Source of the DNA: Oenanthe sinensis
Taxonomy: Eukaryota > Streptophyta > Magnoliopsida > Apiales > Apiaceae
Reading direction: 5' to 3'
DNA: 64,000 bases
NCBI GenBank assembly: GCA_028671895.1
Contig: JAPMAC010000207.1
Coordinates: 1,550,001 to 1,614,000, forward strand
Part shown: piece after piece, positions 31,722 through 44,239 of the stretch
Layout: each line of letters starts with the position of its first letter
Numbering within the stretch: position 1 is the first letter of the stretch
Notes under the pieces: model-generated
The model's database searches: none
What the model saw: only the letters and a program-made list of their open reading frames with translations
Told to the model about the DNA's origin: nothing
Made by a program: the position numbers and the translations under genes

Positions 31722-33252
31722 TGTCAAATAGGTTTATAAAGCATAATGTAACACGAAATGTAATCGAGGATATATAACTCAACTAAAAGTAAAGGACTGG
31801 TAAATAATATTATTTTAATCACAAGAATCTACAATGAAGATCTGGCAACTACATGTATCAAGATATTTGATGGAATGTTGATGGTCACTGAAAAAAGTTC
31901 ATTACCATGATCAAGCCTCAGTGAAGAATAAGTGATTCAGTGTTTCAGAAAGTATTAAAGATCAAGCAGTCAGTGCCAGAAGATTTCAGTGAAGACCAGA
32001 AGCAATAAAGAAATACAACAATCATGTCAATTGATTTAATGGAGAATATGAAGATCAATCCAGTGTTAGTCACTTGTGAACCAGATCAATGCACTAAGTG
32101 TTAGCACAAAGAATTTGATTAACCTATTCAATATAAAAGAAGAGTTGACATAAGCCAAGTATGCAAGTTAAAAGAATCCAAGTCAAGTTGTACATAGTAG
32201 AAAAATTCGACACATGGCTTTTAAGGATGTCAAGATATTCTAAGTCATTGTACAAAGGAAGAAATTTGACACATGTATTACTTATGTGAATGGAAATTAT
32301 TCTATGGCAAATACATGTGTGTAGAACTCGACACATAGGAACACTATGTATAGAATTTGACACATGTGGTCAAAGTCATCTTGCAAAGCCATACAATTTG
32401 ACACATGAAGTTCTTAAAGAGTGAAGAATTTTCTAAGTCATAACACATGACTTAGAATTCGACACATGCTTTCACATGGGACAAGAATTCGTCACATGCA
32501 CTCCACATAGTTAGAATTCGACACATAGTCTAGAAGAATGATGAAAAAGATTCTAAGGCAATGTAGAGTGCATCCAAGTCGACACATGGACTACATGAAG
32601 AGATAATTCGACACATATACTTTCTATTTGATCAAAAATATTCTAAGTATTATTAGAGTATGTCAAAGTCGACACATACCTCTATAAGGTTAAGAGAATT
32701 CGACACTTGAGTTCAAGGGCATCCAAATGGCTAAGGCACGCATACAAGGAGCTAGGATTCAACACTTCAACTTCTCTCAAGACTGGATAATTTTTAAGCA
32801 AAATATACAAGGCAATACAGTTCGACACAGAGATAATTACCAAAGGTCAACTCAAGTCAACACATAAGATGAATTAATTGACACTTAGAATTGTATTTCA
32901 CTTTATTGTAAAGTCTACATACAAACAAAATGTATTTTCATTTTGAAGGTAATCAGAACACAACACACACAAATAGATACAGCTTAGAGAGAGACAGATA
33001 GATTACACACAACCATTAAACCTTGTATTTATTTCTTGTTGTGAGATTCATTGTAGCTCATACATCTGTGTGAGAGTGTAGCACCTTGGGTTTATATAAT
33101 ACAAAGTATATTCTCGAAGATTGTTCTTGTTATTTAGAATCATAACTACTATATTTGTTGCTCACCAAGAAGAGATCTATAAACACGAACCAATTCGATA
33201 AACTACCAATATCGTATTCAACCCCCCCTTCAACGATAGTTTAGACCTAACA
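31722..33252 (+). repeat. 5' LTR of B
   Basis: It starts TGTCAAATAGG, shares the downstream motif atataactcaacta with the other copia LTRs, carries the core box at 32067-32108, and ends ...CGATAGTTTAGACCTAACA directly before the primer site. Length 1531. No matching 3' copy is in the window, so the left end rests on the TG and on the loss of T1-like sequence. Confidence 0.65.
32190..32890 (+). repeat. U3 minisatellite of B, unit core attcgacacatg
   Basis: About twenty degenerate copies of ttcgacacatg or ttgacacatg at spacings of 25-60 bases. One copy is nearly palindromic (TTTGACACATGTGGTCAAA, 32356-32374). It lies in the U3-equivalent of the LTR, like the different arrays of S1, L2, C and A5. 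Confidence 0.7.
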
Positions 33253-33254
33253 AT

Positions 33255-33266
33255 TGGTATCAAAGC
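33255..33266 (+). other. primer-binding site of B (initiator tRNA-Met type)
   Basis: TGGTATCAAAGC three bases after the LTR end; the usual plant copia site is TGGTATCAGAGC, complementary to the 3' end of initiator tRNA-Met. One mismatch. Confidence 0.8.
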
Positions 33267-33541
33267 TTGTTGATTGAAGTTACAAATCAAGATCCAAAAA
33301 TAGTTTTTTGAAATAGTGTATTTTTAGATCTAGAAAAATTTATCTTGAAATTTCTTTATTTTTAAAGAAAATTCAATTTCAAATTTTTTTTTCAAGATTT
33401 TAAATCCACAAATTTCTAAAAAGCTATCAATCGTCAAGAATTCGAATTAAAATTTTATTTCTCAAAATTTAATTTTTATTCGAATTGATTTTACTTTTTA
33501 GGAAATTAAATATTTCTTGAGATTTATAATTCTTCGTAACC

Positions 33542-34918
33542 ATGAGTATTCAAAAACTTAGTACCATCAAAATCCCAGCCTTTGACAAAAATGAATAAAT
33601 TTTATGGAAGATGAAGATGTCCACTTTCATCAAATTAGCTAATTCTCAATACATTGGGATTTTGGAAAATGAACCCTATGTTCCTCATAAGCTTACACCA
33701 GAAACAGTCTCAGACGACGGAGAACGGATTCCTCAAGGATTTATCGCAAAGGAGCCTTCAGAGTACACTGACACTGACAAAGAAAGAGTAGCATGAGATA
33801 ATCATCTTCAATGTATCCTATTGGATTCACTGGACACTACAATGCCGAATCAAGTGATCAACTGCACTAGTGCCAAACAAATGTGGGATACTATTGATCT
33901 GCTAATGAAAGGTAGTGCAGAGGTGAAGGAAAATAGACTGAATATTCTTACATCCCAGTACGGAGCATTTAAGTCACTACCCGGAGAGAGTATCACTCAT
34001 GTCTTTGAGAGATACAATAAATTACTGAATGACTTGTCTCTACACGGAAAGGCCTACTCACATAGGGAGACCAACAGGAAATTCATGTTGCCACTACCAG
34101 CGCACCTTGAACACAAATTCTCTGCAATAAGAGAGAGAAGTGACATAAATGAAATTTCTATTAAAATTCTATATGGAAAACTTAAGACTCATGAAACGGA
34201 GTAGGATCGAAGACAAATCATTTATAGTTCAGGGACAGTGGATAACAAGAATACAGCTTTGTTGAAGACTACAACACTTGTAGCTAAAGATTTTGCTAGT
34301 ATAGAAACCAACACAGAAAAGCCTGTAATTGAGAAAGAAGAGATTCTAGAAGCTAAATTTACAGAAAATGCTCAAGCAGGTGATGAAGATGACTTCTACA
34401 CAATAGAAGAACTTGAACAGTTAGAAAACAAGACAATGGCCTATATGGCAGGAAAGTTCAAGAACCTCAGATTTAGGAGGATTCCTAAGTACAAGTTCAA
34501 GAGTAACTCAAGTTATAGTGGTTCCAACAATAGAAAAAATAACCAAGGTGGTTCATCTTCAGGGTCTTTTAGTAAAAGAGGTTACAAGACTAGAATGGTA
34601 GACCGTAGTAAGTTTAAGTGCTATAACTGCAATGAACCCGAACATTTTACTACAGAATGTCGGAAGCCTAAGCAAGGAAAGGAAATAAAGGAGTCGTATG
34701 ACGAACTGAAACAAAATTATGATGCACTGGTAAAGAAGCATCAGGATAGAGCTTATATAGCCAAGGGAAAAAGCTGGGATGCTTCTGATAATGATGAAGA
34801 AGTGAATATGGAAATGTTGCACTTATGGCAGACTCTTCAGAGGCATCACCTCAGTTATCAAAGGTATCATTTCTTTCCACAGTTGAAATGTCTAATTCTG
34901 ATTACAAGAAAACTGTAG
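33542..34918 (+). pseudogene. B gag (copia, SIRE-like)
   Basis: ATG at 33542 gives MSIQKLSTIKIPAFDKNE, the typical copia Gag start, matched by C and A5. Stops at 33597, 33794 and 34202 break the frame. The retrotransposon Gag region (NQVINCTSAKQMWDTIDLL, LTSQYGAFKSLPGESI) and the zinc knuckle CYNCNEPEHFTTEC (C-x2-C-x4-H-x4-C, with Glu for the usual Gly) are clear. Gag would coat the RNA in the particle. It is inactive. Confidence 0.8.
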
Positions 34919-35943
34919 AAGATCTTAGTGTATAAATGTTTAATATACACACAAGTATGTTAGCATCAAAAGAAGAAAATGTTAAACTAGTTCTACGAAA
35001 TAAAATGCTAGAGGCTAGAAATGAATAACTGGAACTTACATGTGTTAATTTAGAAGATTTTAGACAGAAGGTAGAATATCTACAGAATAAAGACAAATGC
35101 AACCAAGAAGTAGAAACTGCACTTAGGAATAAAATTTCTGAGTTAGAGTTAAAACTTTAGGCATATAAAAAATCTACTAATCTTGTTAAGGAAGAAATAG
35201 ATAAACAAGTCATAGGTCAAAAAGCTGGTATAATATTTGACTATGATAAGGAGGCAGAAAAGAGACATGAGGAATCCATTGCTGAGGAAAGTCTTGTGAA
35301 GCAAGACATTCCACATGCGTTAAAAAATGTCCCTAAGCCCCTATACAAGAAGTTTGTCATCGAACCCATAAATGAAGAACAGATCACTTTGAAAGAAGAA
35401 ATCTTTGTTGAGGATAAAAAGAAAGATGAAGAAGATAAAAAGAAGTTGTCTAAGAAATCTGTAAAAATTGAATAACCGAAATGGAAAGATAGGTATTAAT
35501 AATAAAAAAGATTATGCTTATTCTCCCAATGCTACTAGGAAAGTTTATAATAACTGTAATTCTACTGGACATCTTATGCATGCATGCAAAAAGATTAAAG
35601 TAGTAAAAACTGAAATGCCTAGTATGCCTGCCATGTCTATCCCTCATCAACCATGCGGTAAAGTAGGATGTATGCCATGTGCTTTCAACATCATGTCTGC
35701 ATACATAAACTTGATGAATGCATCATCTAGTACTTGCACTAATACAGATGTAGACATGAATAGAAAGCATGTTAGGGCAAAGACTGTTAGTCCTCCTAAG
35801 TCTAGGAAGGAAGCCCATGTCCCTAAGCCTAAAGACGCACCTATCAAGGTTAAACCAAAGGGCAAAGGCACAATCGATGAGAAAGACAAGGATAAGGAAA
35901 TTTCTGCAGCTAAAATTGTTAAATCATCTAAGCCTGCAGGATA
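34919..35943 (+). pseudogene. B Gag extension with Cys motif
   Basis: After the knuckle region comes a Lys/Glu-rich coiled-coil part with stops, then HALKNVPKPLYKKFVIEPI (near 35312-35370), paralleling HVVKDTPKPLFITPIAEPI in A5, and then HQPCGKVGCMPCAFNIMSAY (35644-35703), paralleling HRPCGIMNCMLCAFNAMTAY in A5. The shared pattern is C-x5-C-x2-C. The frame ends at TAG 35942-35944, right where the chimera junction lies; no protease follows. Confidence 0.65.
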
Positions 35944-35945
35944 GC

Positions 35946-38900
35946 CATTGAATGGATCTCCACAATTTAGCCTCTTCCAATGAAGGTGGTTGATTATCTT
36001 GTCCATATAGTATGGAAGGTAGACAACAAATATATATATCCAACCTATCAAAGTAGATCGGATAAACTAAAGGGAACTTATTATAAAACAATTGCAAGGG
36101 ACCGGCAGGATCTCTTTCATAATACTTATGCCCAGGCCATCAATTCAATCCATGCAAGGGACTTTCTACAAGCACACTTGGATGCATTAACTAAGATAAA
36201 ACAACATGAGGTAGCAGGTGGTGGTAGAATGATGGGAGAAGGCACTAGTGCACCAGTGGTGACTAGTGGTATAGGTGCTTAGTCTGTCTCACACACACAA
36301 GAACCATCTAGTTAGAGGCTGGGTGATAGTGAGACAGAAGGGCATGATGTTAGGCCTTCTTTGACATCTCGACAACATGTTGATGAGAACTCCAATGATA
36401 TGGGAGGACAGACATTGATAGATGCTCAAGAAAAAATTCACATATTAATTCTGTTAGAGCCTATCCATCTTGATGGGAAGTCTCATGCACCAATAGTCAA
36501 AGATGGTGACACTAAGATTCTGGCTGCTAATGAAGTCATACTAAAGTAGTCAGAGTTTACAGTAGACCCTGAGACTGGGATACTGGAGCCAATAGACTCT
36601 GATAAGAAAGAAGAAACTAGTAAGGGTTCAGAGTTTGTTGTTGCTCACCCCTTGGTGGAAACCTCTAGTCTTCACACAGTTGAAGGAGTTCCCCTCCATC
36701 AAGGTGGTGCATGTATTGAAGCACGATTTCATTCTCTTAACCCTCTTCTATAGGACTATTGAGTGCACCTTCCAAAATGAGTGAAAATATTACTGAGGGG
36801 TTGGCACTGGTCCAGGCAAAAGGAGAGGTAGAAAAGGCTGTAGAGAGCCTGAATGAGAGTGGGTGTCCAACCCCACTGTGAGCATGATAGATTAGGGTAT
36901 CCTAACCTAGCTTCACTTATTGGGATCAAGATTTTCCCAAGAGTTGGTTTGATGAGTTGAAATAGGGAATGGATAAAAACTCATTTTTCTTAATCATACA
37001 GATTGGCAAGAAGGAGGAGGCTCTAGCTGCTCAGAAATCTTTTACACAGAGACCACAACTTCATTTGGTGGATTCTCTAGCCATAAGAGCAGATAGAGTT
37101 AGGGAGTCTCTGGTGGATGATTCACATATTCAGCCTGGTAATGCATCATTGAAGTTAGGACAACCTATTTTCATCATGCCAATTCAGGCAAGGCTTCCAG
37201 AGTCTACAGATCCTGATCACACTGTTGAGGAGTCAGGGTCTATTGTCCCTTATGCAGTGTTAGAATCTACACTTCCATCAGAGTCTACACCTCTAATAAC
37301 AAAAATACAGCTTGTTGATGTTGTTGATTATTCAGCCTCTGAAGATGAAAGGGAGGTGAATTCATCTTTCAATTACTTTGATCAAGTGTTTCCTCAATCT
37401 TAGAAGACAGCATAGGCTAAGGGTATTGATGATGAAGATACTTCTGCATGCATTCGAGATATTCATAAATCTGAGAGACTGAAGGCTTTTCAAAAGAAGT
37501 CCTTCTTGTAAGAGCATGGTCACTATCTTGGAAAGAAGCCTGATGATTCTCTACTTGAAGAAGAAAAAGATGTAGATGTTGACCTCAGCTCTGCACATGC
37601 TCAATTAGCTGTTGTAGTCACAGATATATCTCATATCCAAACAAAGTTGACCAGTGTGGATACTACCACCGCTCTACTCCAAACAAAGTGTGAGACTTTG
37701 TACTCTTTTCAACAATCTAAGGATGTTGTTGTGAAAGATTCATTGGCTGATTTCAAGGCTAAACAAACAACACTCTAAAATTCTATCAACTCTTTAACTG
37801 TCAAGGTGGATCATGTTATCACTGCCAAATCCAACATCACTTCTGTTCTTGAAAATATTCTTTTAGTTGTCACAAGGGGTGATGATGTCAAAAAGGGGGA
37901 GAAGAGGGAGGTTGGTAGTGAATCTTCAAGAAGGAGTAATAAGGATTGGAGTTGCAAGGATGAAGACAAGCCAAGGGGAGTTAAAAGGAAGAGTGATGGT
38001 AATGATGACAAGGAGGGTTCTCATGGTCCAGGGGACCTGTGGTGTGTAACAAAAGTAGTCTAGAGTGATTTTATTAACAAAAAATCAAACACACTAGTCA
38101 GGGACTGGACATGAGAAATCAGGGTCTATGCAAGACTCTGATAAGCAAAGAAACAAATCAGACTCTGATGCAATTCAAAGACAGGAAATTTAAGAACCTA
38201 GTTACTGGCAATGCAGTCAATCAAATCTTCTATTGAGAGCCAGGAAGAAGATAGGGCTTGGAGGTTTTGCAGAGTCTGATATTGATAGAACTACCACTCT
38301 AACCAGGGATCCTCAATCCTTGACAGATAGGCAGTTTAAAAAGATTACACAAAAACGCTTTAACAAAGTTGTGTCTGCTCAAATTTTCTATTATGTTTTT
38401 GAAAGAAGGGTGTCAGGAGGTCAGGGAGGTACATAAAAGGTGAAAAATGAAATGCTAGTATATTTTCTGGAAGGAGGATCTATTAAGTGGATTAACCAAT
38501 CAAACTTCATCTTTATCAAACAAGATGTGGAACTACAGTATGTCAGGTTTCTCGTACAGATATCTAATGAGGTAGATAGAAGTAAGGAGGAGGTCACACA
38601 AATGGTTTAAGGAAATTGACAAGAGGCTGACTCGGCACAGACATGCAAATAAGCAAATGGGAAAATTCACTTTGAAATTTGTTGATGATGATGGGAATGA
38701 CCAGAATATGCCACTGGAGGTAAATGAGATCAAACTTAGAGAAGATCTGGGTCATTGTATTGCATTTCAGCCCATGAGTGAAAATCCAAGTGTCTTGCTG
38801 CTGAAAGATTTGAAGGAACAGGAGTGCAATGCAAATGATCTGAGAGAAGCTTGCTGTCAAATCAAAAGTGACACTGATGAGTTGAATGATCTAAAGAAGT

Positions 38901-38986
38901 TTGTTGGAGAAGCTCTAGCCATTGTTAAAGAAAGCATGTTGAACTCATTTTTTAGAAATAACAAGGGCTTTAAGAAGATCAATTAG
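35946..38986 (+). pseudogene. D: decayed long ORF of unknown function
   Basis: Pieces in changing frames: 35980-36282, 36361-36549, 36969-37403, 37806-38063, 38233-38436 and 38657-38986. The N-terminal piece reads VDYLVHIVWKVDNKYIYPTY; the middle is acidic with a coiled-coil-like stretch near 37580-37780; the C-terminal piece (FTLKFVDDDGNDQNMPLEV ... ECNANDLREAC) ends TAG 38984-38986. There are no enzyme motifs. The organisation (N-terminal domain, acidic middle, coiled coil, C-terminal domain) is like L2 and E. I do not recognise a function. Confidence 0.45.
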
Positions 38987-39097
38987 GTAGAATTTTCTTT
39001 TCCGTTGTAATTTTTAATACTGTTCTAGAATTCAATGTTTATTCTTTAGTTTTGATATCATCAAATCTTAAATTATGATTACATTTTATAAAGCATA

Positions 39098-39110
39098 AAT
39101 AGGGGGAGAT
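39098..39110 (+). other. polypurine tract before D LTR
   Basis: aatagggggagat directly before TGTTATGAAT; nearly identical to the tract of A5. Confidence 0.65.
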
Positions 39111-39850
39111 TGTTATGAATATATTCATTTGATGATGTACAAAATACTATAACAGAGTCTAGCATAGATATATCTGTAATAGAATAAGTCTTTCTAGTCT
39201 TTGATCAAAGTAAATGTAAATCAGAGTCTAGTTAGTCCATGTACAGGTATCAAGAGTATTTGTACTTAGAAGTTTTTTAGGAGAAATAAAGTCAGAGTCT
39301 AAAGTTCAATCAGAGTCTATAGACAATCAGAGTCTATAGTCTTTTAGAGATTAAAGATCATCAGAGTCTGAAAGTTTTCAAAGTCTATAAAACTGAAGCT
39401 GAATTTGGGAGATGATCATAGTAATGGAAAGTCTTCGATGATAAAGGCAAATATATTGCAGATATGCTATGGAAAGGAAGGAAAATTAGAGAAGTAAATT
39501 GTTACCTAATAATTAAGAATTCTATTCCTATTGTAATTTGATTTTATGTTATTAGTTGATAGGTAGCTCTCTATATAAACACTCAATGTAACCTAATTTA
39601 TAAGTCGAAGTTCTTGAGAGTATAGAGATAGAAAGAGTTGCAGTGAGAAACACACAGAAGCTGCTAGGGTTTGTGTACACCTTAGAAGAGTTTGAATTCA
39701 TATATCAATAATACAAATAGTATTCATTCACATATTTGTGTTTGCTCTTTGTTCTTAATTTAAAGCTTTAATTTACATTAAGTTGATTTAATCAGGCAAA
39801 AAGAGTACATAAGTATTCAACCCCCATCTACTTGTGTAACTTGGAAAACA
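39111..39850 (+). repeat. 3' LTR of D
   Basis: TGTTATGAAT to TTGGAAAACA, 740 bases, with a TATA box ctatataaac at 39571-39580 and the end module 'tattcaacccccatctac'. U3 contains repeats of agagtctatag between 39165 and 39385, about eight copies, some with the palindrome tctataga. It belongs to another family than the B LTR. Confidence 0.65.
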
Positions 39851-40048
39851 TGCTTAAATTAAATCCATAATCAAACAGTTCATTCCTCAACCATAACACT
39901 TGTGCACAACAACTTTCAGCAACAATATATTCAGCCTCTGCTGTGGATTTAGACACCGAATTTTGTTTTAACTAAACCATGATACAAGCTTAATTCTTAA
40001 AAATTGACAAGTGCTTGTTGTAATTTTTCTGTCAATTTTGTAACATAC
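39851..40048 (-). pseudogene. fragment of copia RNase H
   Basis: Minus-strand translation of about 39860-39965 gives NSVSKSTAEAEYIVAESCC, then AQVLW, the RNase H box of copia pol (compare STSTAEAEYIAAGSCCAQIL in A5). It is an isolated relic between D and C; its origin is unclear. An inverted pair aaaattgaca / tgtcaatttt flanks 39998-40040. The catac at 40044-40048 is a candidate target duplication of C. Confidence 0.6.
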
Positions 40049-41909
40049 TGTTGGGTCCCGGAAGTATCGTAGAAGGGGGGTTGAATATGATACTCACTAA
40101 ATTAAAAAAAATCTTTAGAATCTTTTACGGATTAATAATTTAGAGTTCGGTTAGTGGGTTCGAGTTCATGAGGTGAAAAGTGTTTAGGAAGCTGGCTTAC
40201 TAATTTTCTGTATTTATGAATAATCATTAATGTTCTAAAAAATTAGGAAGTAATTTAACGAGACAAGTGTCGGGGAATATATATTTCGTATATAAACCTT
40301 GAAGTTGCTACACCCAGTTAAAAATATAACTGGTTTCCAAAGAACAAATTAGTTATTTGCTTCTACAAAAATATACAAGCTAAATCCTATACAATATTTG
40401 TATCTATAATTTTATCTAAGGATTTAACTACCGAGAGTATTTTATAATGGCCCTTAAAATATTACAAGATTTATCCGGTCATTAACAAAAGACTCTGGTA
40501 ATGAGTAATGGATAGAGCTTTGATTTTTTTGACCCCTCTGTATATTATTTATTGTGTTCTTCTCCGGCACTTAATTGGAAGAGACGAACCAGAACACCCT
40601 TCAAAATGAGCACTTCATTTTGTTTATATAGTGTAGTCTTTTAAATCAAATGAATTGATTTATTTCAAAATGCTAAGTCCTTTTGTTGCGCCTGTAGAGT
40701 GAGTGTCGTGTATAGGAACCACCAAGTACTTAGAATTCTTTTGTTGCGCCTAGAGGAGTTTTGTTGCGCCTCTACTCTCGTGGCCTTGTATAGGAACCAC
40801 GAAAGTACTTAGAATTCTTTTGTTACGCCTAGTGGAGTTTTATTGCCCCTCCTACATTGCTTGCGGTGTATAGGAACAACAAAAGTACTTAGAAACTTAT
40901 TCATAAGTATTTTGTTGTGCCTAAGGTGTTTTGTTGCGCCTCTACTCTTGTTCCCTTGTATAGGAGCCACGAAACTCTTAGTTTTTCCTTTAACTCTTTT
41001 GTTGCTCATAAGGTAAGGTTTTATTGCGCCTACACTCTGTATCCCTTGTATAGGATCCATAAAACACTTAGGAACTTATCCATGAGTGTTTTGTTGCGCC
41101 TACACTCTTTTATTGCACCTTATAGAATGCTTCAAGAGTACAAGAGCCACCAAATGTAGTAATACTTGCCTTAAACAATTTCTTGAAATGCTTGAAGTAT
41201 TTACCACTTGGTTTTCACTCTTCTGGCTTGATCAACTGATTTTCTTCTGATAAATCAAAGTAATTCTCTTCTTGTTGTGTTGACGCTTAGTGCACTGGTC
41301 TGGTTCACAAATGACTAATACTGAATTAAATTCTCTTGACTTCTATTATGTTTCAGCTGATTAATCTTGACTTTTGCATTGCTTCAAACACTGATTGTTA
41401 ATAAGAGTTGTACTATCATTAGAATCTTTTCTGGTACTTAGACAACATCTTCATTACTACTACAATCTTGAATACTTCATTCTCTGTTCTTCACTGACGC
41501 TTGAACATTCAAATGAACTTCTTTCAGTGAGTATAACTTCAAGACTGCAGCTGTCTTCTTTAACCTTTGTCTTTACCCTTCTAGATTCCTATGCTTCGAA
41601 CACTGTCTATCTTCAATCAATGCTAATACACTGAAATCTTTTAGTGGCACTTTTATACTGAATCTTCAACACTTCTGAAACCCCGAAAGTCTTTAAACAT
41701 TATTCTTCACTGAGGCTTGAACATATTAATGAACTTCTTTTAGTGACATGTAGTAGACTTCAAAACTTCTTCTAATGTCTTGATTCACTATATCTGCCTT
41801 GTCTTCATTTCTTCCTGATTTCTGCATAGACGTAGTATTATATACCTGTCATGTTCTAGTGTTGAGTTATCACGATTACTATTTATATAGCTTCGTAATC
41901 TCACCAACA
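40049..41909 (-). repeat. 3' LTR of C (mosaic)
   Basis: On the minus strand it runs TGTTGGTGAG ... GACCCAACA, 1861 bases, preceded by aaataggaggagat. The last 150 bases match S1 (accgaactctaaattatt, gtagaaggggggttgaa), whereas the minisatellite and the downstream part match the 59078 LTR. A TATA-like tatataaac is at 40623-40632 on the minus strand. Confidence 0.65.
40682..41120 (-). repeat. U3 minisatellite of C (ttgttgcgcc units)
   Basis: About eight units combining ttgttgcgcc(t)ctac with ttgtataggaaccac. They are degraded copies of the hairpin units at 59448-59960. Confidence 0.75.
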
Positions 41910-43064
41910 ATCTCCTCCTATTTGATTGTTAAACTTAGCAAACAAATCCCATAGAGAGGATAACTCAACTAATAACTAGAAAAAGTAATGGTCCAGAACT
42001 TTTAAATAATGCTACTAGTTTTTCTAGATCAGATTCTCCATTTCCAGAATTCTTGAGTAACCGAAATGAAAGATGTTTGTTCCTCTAGCACTGAACTGAT
42101 ATTCAAGTAGTATGGTCTTCATTTTCTCTGTGTTTAAGCTTCCTCTACTTCAAAATCCTTCATAGTTTGAACTTAAAGAACTTATCATGAACAAAGCTTC
42201 TTAAGAATCAATATTCCTGGGAACATATTCAATAGAACATTGAACAAAGATCAAGTAACATTCTCCCCCTGAGAATGTGATTCTTTTTCTTTTTCTTCTT
42301 CTCCCCTTCAGAAGAACAATGGAAGTGTCAATTATTTTCTGTACATCCCACTTGGATGAGAAATCCTCTACCAATAACTCCTTTCAAGTATATGATATAG
42401 TTTCTTGATTCTCTCATATTTTGTTGTTTCCCATAAGAATCAGAAGATAAGATTTTCTTCTTTTTCTTGCCTAAATTATCCCCCTAAGGATATTAACTTC
42501 TCCTAAAGATATGAAGATTAGACTAAGACCTTCTCCTTTTTCTTACTAAATTCCCCCCTTAGTTGAGGAATCCTCCAATGGCCCATGATCTTTCAAATGG
42601 CTTGTCTTCCAAAGAATGTTCTCGTCTGTCATTGATTGGGAAAACATAGTAGCTTTTCTTTCAGAAGTATCATGTAGCAAGGGTAAATGTTTAGTCTTTG
42701 GTTTCCTCACTTCTACTACGTTCTGTTAGTGTTTACACTTAAGTGTCGAGCACTTTGAAGTGTTTCACTATTTCTCTCCCTATATCTCACTCAAGTATAT
42801 CTCTCCCTCACTTTCACTTAATTATTTCTCTGCCTCACTTTCACTCTGCATTTCAAATATAGCCTCCTGTACCTTCAAGTGAAATCTATCAATTCATTTA
42901 TTTTCACATCACCTGATTCTTCAGAATGAACAGAATCACTATCAAGTAGAGAATTGCCTCGTTGAGGTGTTCTTGATCTATCATGCATAAGCACTGTCTC
43001 AGCACCAAACTCGATAGCTTTTGCTAAATCACTGTCTAGTGGAGCCTCGCCTCTTTGAGATGAG
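41910..43064 (-). other. C 3' region, non-coding
   Basis: Polypurine tract and 3' untranslated region related to that of A5 (shared 'gatgttcctctagcact'), then fragments encoding Ser/Asp-rich repeats (RSRTPQRGNSLLDSDS near 42930-42990). There is no intact gene. Confidence 0.45.
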
Positions 43065-43829
43065 TTATCCCAAGATATTAATAACTGTTAGGGAATCATG
43101 CCTTGTTCTATCAAGGAGTTGTCTCACACCTTCTCCGTAAATGGGAGGTGGACATTCCTTTTCAGGATCTGGAAATGTTCCTTCCAGGAGGGGCGACGTA
43201 GTAGGTAATGTAATGAATGGTAATTTAGAGCCTACGTTTCCCTTATAACCCGGTGATGGGAATTTTGTGTAAAATACCCTACTTGACTCATCCGAAGAAT
43301 TCTTGTCAAGTAGTTGCCTCTCAAGCCCAGATATATCTGAACAAGAGATCTCCCTTTTGGGATACAAAAATTTAACTTCTGTTTGAGGTAGATACCTTGG
43401 ACAATGTAATGTATGTCTAATTAGAGTTCGCATCTCCTCTGAATGCCTATACCTCTCACTGTGCAAGTCTTGAAATGTGTTCCTAGAATTTATATTTTTA
43501 GGCTTACCATCAGCGTGAGTGCCAGTGATGTGCTTGACTCATTACAAGGTGCTCTGGATGATGAGCGAATTTGAATGGACTCACCATGTTGAGAGAATGA
43601 TTCCAGAGACAGTTTTATTGTCTTTTCAGCTCTGCATCCTTTTGAGAAGATGCAGATGAGCTTACAGTTACCTTAGTTTATATACTACTTTTCTTCTCAG
43701 GAGGTAGAGCTATGAATGCACTTCTGACTTCACCTTATTTGCTGCATCAGGTACAGTTTCTCCCTAATCAACCTCTAACTAACATGTGTTCCTTATATCT
43801 CCAGGGGTTAATATATGGAAGTGGATGAA
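43065..43829 (-). pseudogene. C remnant of the post-pol ORF region
   Basis: Open piece 43466-43065 contains SGLERQLLDKNSSDESS and EGVRQLLDRTRHDS, repeating modules that resemble GGFERQPLHKGRWDS at the start of A5 ORF3 (47798). It is low complexity, Ser/Asp-rich. The stretch 43467-43829 is non-coding and lies at the deletion junction with gag. Function unknown. Confidence 0.4.
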
Positions 43830-44239
43830 TTAGTGTTTGGTACTATGGCTTGGGTAAGAGATTGATGGGTTTTCAACCTCTTGGCTAGCATCTAACAGAT
43901 CAATCGTATCCCACATCTGTTTGGCACTAGTGCAATTAATCACTTGGTTCAGCATTGTAGCGTCCAGTGAATCCATTAGGATACATTGAAGATGATTATC
44001 CCATGCAACTCGATCTTTATCAGTGTCAGTGTACTCTGAAGGCTCCTTTGGGGTAAATCCTTGAGGAATCCGTTCGCCGTCATCTGAGACTGTTTCTGGT
44101 GTCAGTTTCTGAGGTACATAGGGTCCATTTTCTAAAATTCTCATGTATTGAGAATTAGCTGATTTAATGAAAGTGGAAATCTTTTTCTTCCATAAAATGT
44201 ATTCATTTTTATCAAAGGCTGGGATTTTAATGCTACTAA
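43830..44239 (-). pseudogene. C gag, truncated
   Basis: The piece 44144-43830 reads MRILENGPYVPQKLTPETV and NQVINCTSAKQMWDTIDLL, nearly the same as B Gag, then switches to unrelated residues near 43896, so most of gag and all of pol are deleted. Upstream residues continue toward 44239 and, beyond A5, to the start codon near 58788. Confidence 0.7.

Larger units (their letters stand above)
31722..39850 (+). mobile_element. B/D: chimeric copia-derived element with unlike LTRs
   Basis: The left part is a copia 5' LTR (31722-33252), a tRNA-Met primer site and gag with its extension (33542-35943). Protease, integrase and RT are absent. At about 35944-35980 the sequence changes to a different, decayed long ORF (35980-38986), followed by a polypurine tract and a 740-bp LTR (39111-39850) of another family. 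The two LTRs do not match, so this is a recombinant or two truncated elements joined. No target duplication can be assigned (left flank cctaa, right flank tgctt). Confidence 0.6.
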
